From: Candidatus Saccharimonadia bacterium
Lineage (GTDB): Bacteria > Patescibacteriota > Saccharimonadia > Saccharimonadales > SZUA-47
DNA: 20,248 nucleotides
Assembly (NCBI GenBank): GCA_938050265.1
Contig: CALLJT010000080.1
Location: 1-20,248 of the forward strand
Reading direction: 5' to 3'
Shown here: positions 8,027-14,018 of the stretch, piece after piece
How positions within the stretch are numbered: position 1 is the first letter of the stretch
Layout of the letters: every line of letters begins with the position of its first letter
Made by a program: the position numbers and the translations under genes
The notes under the pieces: generated by a model
Seen by the model: only the letters and a program-made list of their open reading frames with translations
What the model was told of the DNA's origin: nothing
Database searches by the model: none

Positions 8027-8521
8027 ATGGCACGAGGATTTAACAAAGTCACACTCATGGGGAACCTCACAAGGGATCCTGAGCTACGAACAACACCAGG
8101 TGGACAGAACGTAGCGAGTTTTTCACTGGCAATTAACCGTACATGGCGTAACGCCAGTGGTGAGCAGCAAGAGGCCGTCGACTATATCGACTGTACGGCG
8201 TGGGGCAAAGCGGGCGAAATCATTAGCCAGTATATGCAAAAAGGCCGCGCGCTACTCGTGTCTGGCCGCTTGCAGCAACGGTCTTGGGAGCAAGAAGGTC
8301 AGAAACGCAGCAAAGTCGAAGTCGTTGTCGAAGATTTCAACTTCGTCGGCGGCGGAGAAACTGGCGGCGGTTCGGGCGGATCATATAACGCCGCACCAGC
8401 AGCAAAAGCTGCTCCAGCCCCATCCAAGTCTGATGCTAAAAAGTCGGACAATGCAGCGTCCTCGAAAACATCTGACGATATTGGCGATGAGCCAATAAAC
8501 CTCGACGACATCCCTTTTTAA
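8027..8521 (+). CDS. ssb: Single-stranded DNA-binding protein
   Basis: SSB coats single-stranded DNA in replication, repair and recombination and recruits partners through its C-terminal tip. The 164-residue protein opens with the OB-fold signature FNKVTLMGNLTRDPELR, followed by VASFSLAINRTW, DYIDCTAWGKAGE and GRLQQRSWEQ (fold about 1-108). A Gly-rich then Ala/Lys/Ser-rich linker (about 109-150) leads to an acidic tail ending DDIPF, the conserved protein-interaction tip. The start ATG 8027 has AGGAGA at 8014-8019. It sits between rpsF and rpsR as in many bacteria, and may also be transcribed from its own promoter within the palindrome upstream. Confidence 0.97.
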   Translation: MARGFNKVTLMGNLTRDPELRTTPGGQNVASFSLAINRTWRNASGEQQEAVDYIDCTAWGKAGEIISQYMQKGRALLVSGRLQQRSWEQEGQKRSKVEVVVEDFNFVGGGETGGGSGGSYNAAPAAKAAPAPSKSDAKKSDNAASSKTSDDIGDEPINLDDIPF

Positions 8522-8576
8522 GAAATTTATGGACGCGCATTCTGGGCGAAAGTTTGCGCAAATAAGGAGAAACTAC

Positions 8577-8780
8577 ATGGCTAAGATATTTAAACACAGA
8601 ACAGACATACCGTTTTTTGACTATAAGGACTTCAAGACCTTGCAGCGCTACGTAAACCAGTACGGACAAATCGAAAGTCGACGTAAAACTGGCCTCACTG
8701 AGAGCAAGCAGCGACAACTTTCTAAAGCTATCAAGCGAGCCCGCCACTTAGCACTGTTGCCATTCGTGAGCAGCAACTAG
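8577..8780 (+). CDS. rpsR: 30S ribosomal protein S18 (bS18)
   Basis: bS18 is the platform partner of S6. The 67-residue protein starts MAKIFKHRTDIPFFDYKD; ATG 8577 is chosen because AAGGAG (8564-8569) lies seven bases upstream, while an in-frame upstream start at 8529 would add 16 residues that do not look like S18. Family motifs are present: DYKDFKTLQRYVNQYGQI, then the RKTGLTESKQRQLSKAIKRAR helix region, shown here with its typical Arg/Lys pattern, and a LALLPF end. It lacks the N-terminal zinc-binding cysteines found in some S18 proteins. The gap to ssb is 55 nt and the gap to efp is 31 nt. No rplI follows. Confidence 0.97.
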   Translation: MAKIFKHRTDIPFFDYKDFKTLQRYVNQYGQIESRRKTGLTESKQRQLSKAIKRARHLALLPFVSSN

Positions 8781-8811
8781 TTATATACGTACTAACAGGT
8801 AAGGAGTAGCT

Positions 8812-9375
8812 ATGGCACTAGGGGTAACCGATTTACGTAAAGGTACGGTTTTTGCGTTCGAAGGAGAGCCGTACCGCGTCGTAGAGTACGCGCAAAAAGT
8901 CATGGGTCGTGGAGGCTCAATCGTCAACGTTACGATTAAGCATCTACGCGACGGCAAAGTATTGCAAAAAACGTTCAAAGGCAATGAACAGCTCGACAGC
9001 GTCGATTTGTCGTATACAAACGTGCAATATCTGTACAACGACGGCTCGAAGTTCTATTTCATGGATAACGAGAGTTATGAGCAAATAGAGTTACCTCAAG
9101 ATGTCGTTGCCGAACAGTCCGGCTACCTGAAAGAAGGCGACACGGTCAAAGCTATGAAGCTCGACGGTCACGCTGTGAGTATCGAGATCGCTAAAAACGT
9201 GTATCTGAAAGTCACCTATACAGAAGACGTTGTGAAAGGCGATACGACCAGCAATGTCATGAAAGACGCGACACTCGAAACTGGTATAGCCGTCAAAGTC
9301 CCCGCGTTTATTAAACAAGACGACGTCATATCGGTCGACACCGAAACAGGCGCTTACCGGGAACGAAAGAAATAA
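8812..9375 (+). CDS. efp: Translation elongation factor P with arginine at the tip position
   Basis: EF-P enters the ribosomal E site to rescue stalling at proline runs. The 187-residue length is standard. ATG 8812 follows AAGGAG (8801-8806). Domain I is the KOW-like N-terminal part (VTDLRKGTVF, EGEPYRVVEYAQK), and the two OB domains follow, with SGYLKEGDTV, TYTEDVVKGDTT and the C-terminal signature GIAVKVPAFIKQDD. Aligned to E. coli from the shared EPY, the modified residue K34 (PGKGQ) is replaced by Arg33 in MGRGG, and the preceding proline is methionine. Arg-type EF-P in Pseudomonas and Neisseria is rhamnosylated by EarP; no such gene is in this window. Likely co-transcribed with rpsF-ssb-rpsR and tlyA. 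Confidence 0.97.
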   Translation: MALGVTDLRKGTVFAFEGEPYRVVEYAQKVMGRGGSIVNVTIKHLRDGKVLQKTFKGNEQLDSVDLSYTNVQYLYNDGSKFYFMDNESYEQIELPQDVVAEQSGYLKEGDTVKAMKLDGHAVSIEIAKNVYLKVTYTEDVVKGDTTSNVMKDATLETGIAVKVPAFIKQDDVISVDTETGAYRERKK

Positions 9376-9411
9376 AAAACATTTTTAACTCTCGATCAGT
9401 GGAGTAGTGTC

Positions 9412-10188
9412 ATGGTAAGAAACCGGATCGACAAAGAACTCGTGGCACGCAATCTCGTGACTACTCGTTCTCAGGCTGAGAACTTTATCAAACTGGGCTT
9501 GGTGCGCATCAACGGGTCGGTTATCAAAAAACCAAGTTGGTCCGTTAAGCCAGCCGACAAGCTGCATGTCGAAGGCGAGCAGTATGTGTCTCGTGCCGCG
9601 TTGAAGCTTGCATCAATCACTGATCAGTTTGCACTAGATTTTCAGGATACAATAGTCCTAGACGTCGGAAGTAGTACAGGGGGGTTCACGGACTATGCAT
9701 TGCAGCATGGAGCAAAGAAGGTGGTAGCTGTTGATGTCGGGACAGACCAACTACACCCAAAGCTCCGAGCAGACACACGCATCGAGCTCTATGAGAAGAC
9801 AGACATACGTTGCGTACGCAACAAAAGAGCGAAGACTACTGAGCAACGAGCACTGAATGGCTGTAAAAAACTTGTTACCATACGTGAGACTCCAGACATT
9901 GTCGTAGCGGATGTCAGTTTCATATCCCTTAGAATGGTTCTCCCACATATCTCAAAGCTCGTATCTCAAAACTCACTGCTCATTATGATGTGTAAACCAC
10001 AGTTTGAAGCTGAAAAACACCAGATCAACAAAGGCATTATAAAAAACAGTACGATGCGGCGCCAGATCCTTAAAAACTTCGAGTCGTGGCTCAAAACACA
10101 TGGGTTCGTAGTGCTTGCCAAAGCTGATTCCCAGGTTGCGGGTACGAAAGGCAACGTCGAACGTTTCTACAAGTTGAAATATAGATAG
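9412..10188 (+). CDS. tlyA: TlyA-family rRNA 2'-O-methyltransferase (S4 + FtsJ-like)
   Basis: TlyA proteins 2'-O-methylate cytidines in 16S and 23S rRNA; they are often mislabelled hemolysins. The 258-residue protein has an S4 RNA-binding domain (about 3-58: IDKELVARNLVTTRSQAENF, LVRINGSV). The Rossmann methyltransferase domain follows, with SAM motif LDVGSSTGGFTD (83-94). The K-D-K-E catalytic tetrad of the FtsJ superfamily is plausibly Lys65 (SRAALKL), Asp167 (ADVSF), Lys195 (KPQFE) and Glu250. Residues about 134-158 are a basic stretch longer than I expect between VEKT-type and DVSF motifs, possibly a lineage insertion. ATG 9412 has GGAG at 9401-9404. The gene ends nine bases from the convergent regulator gene. 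Confidence 0.92.
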   Translation: MVRNRIDKELVARNLVTTRSQAENFIKLGLVRINGSVIKKPSWSVKPADKLHVEGEQYVSRAALKLASITDQFALDFQDTIVLDVGSSTGGFTDYALQHGAKKVVAVDVGTDQLHPKLRADTRIELYEKTDIRCVRNKRAKTTEQRALNGCKKLVTIRETPDIVVADVSFISLRMVLPHISKLVSQNSLLIMMCKPQFEAEKHQINKGIIKNSTMRRQILKNFESWLKTHGFVVLAKADSQVAGTKGNVERFYKLKYR

Positions 10189-10197
10189 GCTAGGGGC

Positions 10198-10845
10198 TTA
10201 AAGCATCGCTTCAAGCGCGTCGCGGTCACGGATAATGATGTGGCCACCCTCTGAGGCTACGAGGCCTTTTTTCTTGAGGCCGTTGATCTCTCGACTTGTA
10301 GTTTCACGGGTTGCGTTTACTGAACTCGCGATGTCGGATTGTTTGTAGGGGATTTCTATCGTTATTGATCCATCCTCGTTCTGTATACCAAACCGCCTTG
10401 TACAGTAGAGGAGAAATGACACAATACGCTCACGTGCGGTACGGTAGCAGAGTGTGATAACCCTGTTTGAGTGGTCGTGGTACGCGTCGATAGCTTTGTC
10501 GAGGATAACAGGGAAGATCTCAGGGTTTTTTTGTAGGAATGACGTGTAATCAGATTTTGAAACACGCCAAAGTGACGTTGTTTCCATGGCTTCGTATGTC
10601 ACTGAGCGGTGCTCGCCGGTGAATGCCCATATCATCGGGAATACTGAGCCGGCGCCACGGGCTATGAGCAAATTTTCTTCGCCATACTTCGTAATTGTGT
10701 AGGCTTTGACGTAGCCCCATTCGATCAAAAATACGCCGCTTGGTTCGTCTTCCGGCCGGATAATCGTCTCGCCTTTTTTGTACTGAAGACGTGTATGACT
10801 GCGAAAAAATGCATCGAGCTTAAGCTTGTGTGGTGCAAGATCCAT
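10198..10845 (-). CDS. Crp/Fnr family transcriptional regulator
   Basis: A 215-residue regulator. The N-terminal cyclic-nucleotide-type beta-barrel is seen in YKKGETIIRPEDEPSGVFLIEWGYVKAY and the following strands. The phosphate-cassette pattern of cAMP-binding CRP (GE..L...RSA) is absent, and there are no N-terminal cysteines for an Fnr-type iron-sulfur cluster, so the signal is unknown. A long dimer helix (about 105-145) leads to a winged helix-turn-helix: QSDIASSVNATRETTSREI, where Arg179, Glu180 and Arg184 match the DNA-reading R180, E181 and R185 of E. coli CRP. It is convergent with tlyA and divergent from the PH-domain gene. No good Shine-Dalgarno precedes the ATG. The divergent gap contains CRP-like and other inverted repeats, suggesting autoregulation. 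Confidence 0.93.
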   Translation of the reverse strand: MDLAPHKLKLDAFFRSHTRLQYKKGETIIRPEDEPSGVFLIEWGYVKAYTITKYGEENLLIARGAGSVFPMIWAFTGEHRSVTYEAMETTSLWRVSKSDYTSFLQKNPEIFPVILDKAIDAYHDHSNRVITLCYRTARERIVSFLLYCTRRFGIQNEDGSITIEIPYKQSDIASSVNATRETTSREINGLKKKGLVASEGGHIIIRDRDALEAML

Positions 10846-10849
10846 GCTT

Positions 10850-10864
10850 ATATTGTTGCAATAT
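10850..10864. promoter_or_regulatory. Inverted repeat immediately upstream of the Crp/Fnr start codon
   Basis: ATATTG (10850-10855) and CAATAT (10859-10864) are exact inverted copies around TTG, beginning five bases before the regulator's start codon (10843-10845). Its position over the translation start region would suit repression, but a 6-bp AT-rich repeat can arise by chance. Confidence 0.3.
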
Positions 10865-10881
10865 CACACAAAAAAAGCAAG

Positions 10882-10897
10882 CGTGAGGGAAATCACA
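10882..10897. promoter_or_regulatory. CRP-like operator in the divergent regulator/PH-gene gap
   Basis: CGTGA-GGGAAA-TCACA differs at one half-site base from the E. coli CRP consensus TGTGA-N6-TCACA. It lies 36 bp upstream of the Crp/Fnr gene start and 86 bp upstream of the PH-domain gene. The adjacent regulator keeps the Arg-Glu-x-x-x-Arg recognition residues that read TGTGA, so this site is a natural candidate for its own operator. A further weak inverted repeat, GTATC (10906-10910) and GATAC (10921-10925), lies nearby. Confidence 0.5.
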
Positions 10898-10983
10898 GGC
10901 TGTTAGTATCATATCTTACAGATACATTGTTCAGAAAGAGATACTATTAAATCGTTATCGCATCACACTGGAGGTGTCTGATC

Positions 10984-11484
10984 ATGGTTACGCATACGAC
11001 TGTCAATAAACAACTACGTGATATCAACACAAAAGTTGGTCTGAGTAGACGAGCTGCTGTTCGTGAGCTGAGCAACGTACTCTACGCAGATGAAACGATA
11101 CTGCACTGCGTATTTGGGGCCTATCAGGGCGGCCGCGCTGTTATTGTCGCCACAAATAAGCGGCTTATCATACTCGACAAAAAGTTACTGTTCCTGAACC
11201 TCGAAGATATCCGGTATCACGCGGTAACAGACATACAGTTTTCAAACGGGATATTACGCTCCTCTTTAACGATAACGAGCGGCATCGTTAAAACTGAGAT
11301 TCGATCAGTGTCCATCGCTAAGCTACGTGCTCTCTGTGGATACGTTCAGGAGCAGGTGTTCGCAGCACGAGGTGACTCTGCGCGCATCGATAGCGCGGAA
11401 TACCGGCTTGTGACACGTGCCAAAGCGTCTCGGTTAAGTGGCAGAGTGCTGCTTCGTAAAGCCGCAACGCATACGGTGGTATAA
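10984..11484 (+). CDS. YokE-like bacterial PH-domain protein
   Basis: A 166-residue protein without signal peptide or membrane helix. Residues about 30-128 resemble the bacterial PH fold of the YokE/bPH_3 type: ADETILHCVFGAYQGGRAV, then the hallmark VATNKRLIILDKKLLF (55-70) and EDIRYHAVTDIQFSNGILRS with the following strands and terminal helix. Residues 129-166 are a basic, unassigned tail (AKASRLSGRVLLRKAA). A strong Shine-Dalgarno, GGAGGTG (10970-10976), sits eight bases before ATG 10984. The gene is divergent from the Crp/Fnr gene and may share its operator. Function is not known; such proteins are usually assumed to be cytoplasmic or membrane-peripheral. The stop codon overlaps a TATAAT box for the next gene. 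Confidence 0.75.
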   Translation: MVTHTTVNKQLRDINTKVGLSRRAAVRELSNVLYADETILHCVFGAYQGGRAVIVATNKRLIILDKKLLFLNLEDIRYHAVTDIQFSNGILRSSLTITSGIVKTEIRSVSIAKLRALCGYVQEQVFAARGDSARIDSAEYRLVTRAKASRLSGRVLLRKAATHTVV

Positions 11485-11485
11485 T
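11477..11485 (+). promoter_or_regulatory. Extended -10 promoter overlapping the PH-gene stop codon
   Basis: TGGTATAAT at 11477-11485 is an extended -10 identical to that of rpsF. The PH-gene stop TAA (11482-11484) is part of the TATAAT box. No good -35 is seen, which extended -10 promoters can tolerate. It would give the next gene a leader of about 20 nt. Confidence 0.5.
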
Positions 11486-11512
11486 AGACTCATATATCTG
11501 AGGAATATGCAT

Positions 11513-12445
11513 ATGACAGGAGTGACCGTGCGGAGGATACTGTGGTTATTAGTTGGAGGGGCGTTGAGTATTGGCCTTGTGAGTTTGGGGCTTGTGCGGT
11601 GGCAGAGCTCGGTTGATTCAGAGCCAGATCCGTATGTGCTGCCGGTGCAGCCAGACAAAGTACTTGAACTGCAGTCTACGGAAAACGATAGTCCGTCAGA
11701 CACACTCACTGAAACCGAGATAGAAACTGAGAATCAGAACCAGCAGGGTGACTTTACCGTTGACGGCCCTGCACTGCAGGACGCGGTGGATACGTGGTCG
11801 CTTAAACAGGGTGGTAGCGCGAGTATTACTGTTATGTTGCCTGACGGCTCCATCGTGGCGTCAGCAGATCCAGACCGAGTGTATAACGGGGCGAGTATAT
11901 ATAAACTGTACGTGGCGTATTTTGGCTATATTCAGGTCGATACGGGTGTCGTGGACCCAGATGAACAGTATATAAATGGCCATACGCGCTTAGAGTGTCT
12001 TGACCTGATGATCCGTGAGTCTGACAGTCCATGCGCAGAGAAGATGTGGGTCGAAATCGGGCAGACATATATGAATCAGCAGCTTACACTGCTCGGTATT
12101 CAAAACACAGATATGGAGAACATCAACACAAGTTCGATAGACACAGCAAAAATATTCGCCCAGGTTATCCGTGGGGACGGTCTGAGCGTTGAATCTCAGA
12201 CTGCTTACCTAGAGTCAGCTCGCACGCAGGTGTTTCGGGACGCGCTCAATAGCGGTTTTAGCGACCGAGTGACCACGTATAACAAAGTTGGTTTTCGTGA
12301 ACAAAACGAATATCACGATGTAGCTGTGGTAGAGAGTACGGCCGGGGACCGCATCATTGTGTCGGTTTTCACAGACGGTGCGTATACGTCGAGCGACATT
12401 GCATCGCTTGCTCGCACGATTGAGTCAATACTGCTTTCTGAGTAG
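11513..12445 (+). CDS. Membrane-anchored class A beta-lactamase-like serine hydrolase
   Basis: A 310-residue extracytoplasmic protein. ATG 11513 is preferred (AGGA at 11501-11504, eight bases away); ATG 11507 is too close to that site, and a GTG at 11528 is possible. An N-terminal anchor (about 8-28: ILWLLVGGALSIGLVSLGLV) is followed by an acidic Thr/Glu/Gln linker (about 35-80). The Beta-lactamase2-type domain has Ser128-x-x-Lys131 (GASIYKLYVAY), the SDN-loop equivalent SDS at 170-172 (MIRESDSPCAEKM), and KVG at 258-260 where KTG/KSG is usual, followed by the typical YHDVAVVE and IIVSVFTDG strands. The serine and lysine nucleophile pair is kept, but the other two motifs deviate. It may act on peptidoglycan-type substrates or be a poor hydrolase; true beta-lactam resistance cannot be inferred. 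Confidence 0.85.
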   Translation: MTGVTVRRILWLLVGGALSIGLVSLGLVRWQSSVDSEPDPYVLPVQPDKVLELQSTENDSPSDTLTETEIETENQNQQGDFTVDGPALQDAVDTWSLKQGGSASITVMLPDGSIVASADPDRVYNGASIYKLYVAYFGYIQVDTGVVDPDEQYINGHTRLECLDLMIRESDSPCAEKMWVEIGQTYMNQQLTLLGIQNTDMENINTSSIDTAKIFAQVIRGDGLSVESQTAYLESARTQVFRDALNSGFSDRVTTYNKVGFREQNEYHDVAVVESTAGDRIIVSVFTDGAYTSSDIASLARTIESILLSE

Positions 12446-12468
12446 CGATCGTAACTGTAACTGAGCTG

Positions 12469-13551
12469 CTAGTTGTTGAACCGGAACTCAACGATGTCGT
12501 TTGGCTGCATGACGTAGTCTTTGCCTTCGGTTCTAACGTTGCCAGCAGCCTTAGCGTCCTGCTCCGAACCAGCAGCAACCAGGTCGTCGTAGTCAATTAT
12601 CTGAGCCGCGATGAAGCCTTTTTCGAAGTCGCCGTGAATGACTCCTGCAGCTTGCGGGGCAGTGGAGCCTTGTTTGATAGTCCAGGCACGCACCTCTTTC
12701 TCGCCAGCCGTGAGGTAGCTCTGCAGTCCAAGTAGGTCGTACGCCGCATGAATAACTTTGTTGAGTCCTGGTTCGTCTTGGCCGTAGCTTTCGAGCATTT
12801 CGCTTTGGTCGGACGGATCCAGTCCACGCAGTTCGTCTTCAAGTTTTGCACACACGAATACAACTTTTGCCGGAGCTACTAATTGAGTAAGTTCTTGCTT
12901 CTTTGCGTCGTTGTTCAGTTGATCTTCATCGAGGTTGAACAAATACAGTATCGGTTTGACCGTCATAAGCTGGAGGTCGCTGGTGTGTTCATTGTACGCT
13001 TCCAGTAGTTCAGGGTTTTTCCAGATTGGTTCGCCGCTGTCGAGCTGGTCTTTGACCGCCTGTACAGTGTCTGCGACTATCTGGAGTTTGGGGTTGGCGC
13101 GGGCTTCTTTGGCGATTTTGGAAACTCGTTTTTCGACTGTCTCTAGATCAGCGAGCACGAGCTCGGTACTGACGACATCGATATCGTGCATTGGGTCTTT
13201 TGAGCTGTCGCTCCGTAGAACGTCAGGGTTGTCAAACGCACGAACAACCTGGCAAATAGCATTGCAGCTGCGGATATGACTCAGGAACTGGTTTCCGAGA
13301 CCCTCACCCTTAGACGCACCCTCAACGAGACCTGCGATATCGACGAACGTCGTCGTGGCAGGAATGATTTTTTGCGATCCGTACATCTCACCCAGAACGC
13401 TTAACCGCGGATCTGGCACTGGAACAATACCGGTATTCGGTTCAATAGTCGCAAACGGATAATTAGCCGCCAAAATATTACTATCAGTCAACGCATTGAA
13501 CAGCGTACTCTTCCCAACGTTCGGCAACCCTACAATCCCGATGCTTAGCAC
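12469..13551 (-). CDS. ychF: Redox-regulated ATPase YchF (OLA1 family)
   Basis: YchF is a ribosome-associated P-loop ATPase of the Obg group. The 360-residue length is standard. It starts at GTG 13551 (MLSIGIVGLPNVGKST), with G1 at 8-16, G3 DIAGLVEGASKGEGLGNQFL and the NxxE-type G4 NLDE that favours ATP. A coiled-coil region lies about 130-200. The C-terminal TGS domain contains EVRAWTIKQGSTAPQAAGVIH, DFEKGFIAA and the closing GKDYVMQPNDIVEFRF. Its stop lies 23 bases from that of the convergent serine hydrolase. The upstream flank on the same strand is a serine recombinase remnant whose frame runs 68 bases into ychF, so the native 5' region may have been replaced; the ribosome-binding site (GGTAGGG before the GTG) is only fair. 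Confidence 0.97.
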   Translation of the reverse strand: MLSIGIVGLPNVGKSTLFNALTDSNILAANYPFATIEPNTGIVPVPDPRLSVLGEMYGSQKIIPATTTFVDIAGLVEGASKGEGLGNQFLSHIRSCNAICQVVRAFDNPDVLRSDSSKDPMHDIDVVSTELVLADLETVEKRVSKIAKEARANPKLQIVADTVQAVKDQLDSGEPIWKNPELLEAYNEHTSDLQLMTVKPILYLFNLDEDQLNNDAKKQELTQLVAPAKVVFVCAKLEDELRGLDPSDQSEMLESYGQDEPGLNKVIHAAYDLLGLQSYLTAGEKEVRAWTIKQGSTAPQAAGVIHGDFEKGFIAAQIIDYDDLVAAGSEQDAKAAGNVRTEGKDYVMQPNDIVEFRFNN

Positions 13552-13975
13552 GTAACCCTACCTGTGAAACTCCACCGTTTGCTGTAACGGGCACTGGTAT
13601 GTGTCCCCATATCGTAACTCCTTCTTGTGTTGCTACTATCTTATCAATAATCTGTCGTACTACGAAGAGGCGATCTGTAAATTGCAGTGCACCAAGCTTC
13701 TCAGTAAACAGTTTTACAATACGGTCTGGGTCGACTGTACGAATATCCTCCTCATTCGCATCTGTTTGGCTATTGGTCTGTTCGGCAGCGATTTCGGAGC
13801 GCCGCTTATTGACCTCATCTATGTTGGCCTTGTATATATCGTCTTTCATATACCCCTCGCCATACATACTGGCATAACGCTGTTCTTTGGCAGTGAGTTG
13901 CGCTAGCTCTTCGGAGTAGTCTTTTGTGCTGGTGTTGGTGTCTACTTGCTTCCACTGTTCAAACTGACGCTTTAT
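13484..13975 (-). pseudogene. C-terminal remnant of a large serine recombinase
   Basis: On the minus strand a frame is open from 13975 (after an in-frame TAA at 13976-13978) down to the stop at 13484. An internal ATG lies at 13867. The translation has a coiled-coil-rich Gln/Glu/Lys segment (SEELAQLTAKEQRYASMY, then IYKANIDEVNKRRSEIAAEQ). It is followed by TDRLFVVRQIIDKIVATQ and GVTIWGHIPV, which match the closing helix and strand of large serine recombinases. The resolvase catalytic domain, recombinase domain and zinc ribbon are absent: just upstream lies the start region of the divergent PA14 gene. The last ~22 codons overlap ychF out of frame and are probably not native. I read this as the broken relic of an integrative element next to ychF. 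Confidence 0.7.
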
Positions 13976-14018
13976 TTAGTGCTTATGATGTACTATTATT
14001 TTTGAAAGAGGAGGCTCT

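Noticed and set aside
8529..8576. Upstream start for rpsR
   Set aside because: The extra 16 residues do not resemble S18, and the AAGGAG lies within them, just before ATG 8577.
11438..11512. Start at 11438 for the serine hydrolase
   Set aside because: It would overlap the PH-domain gene by 47 bases and place the TATAAT box inside the coding region; ATG 11513 has a suitable Shine-Dalgarno.
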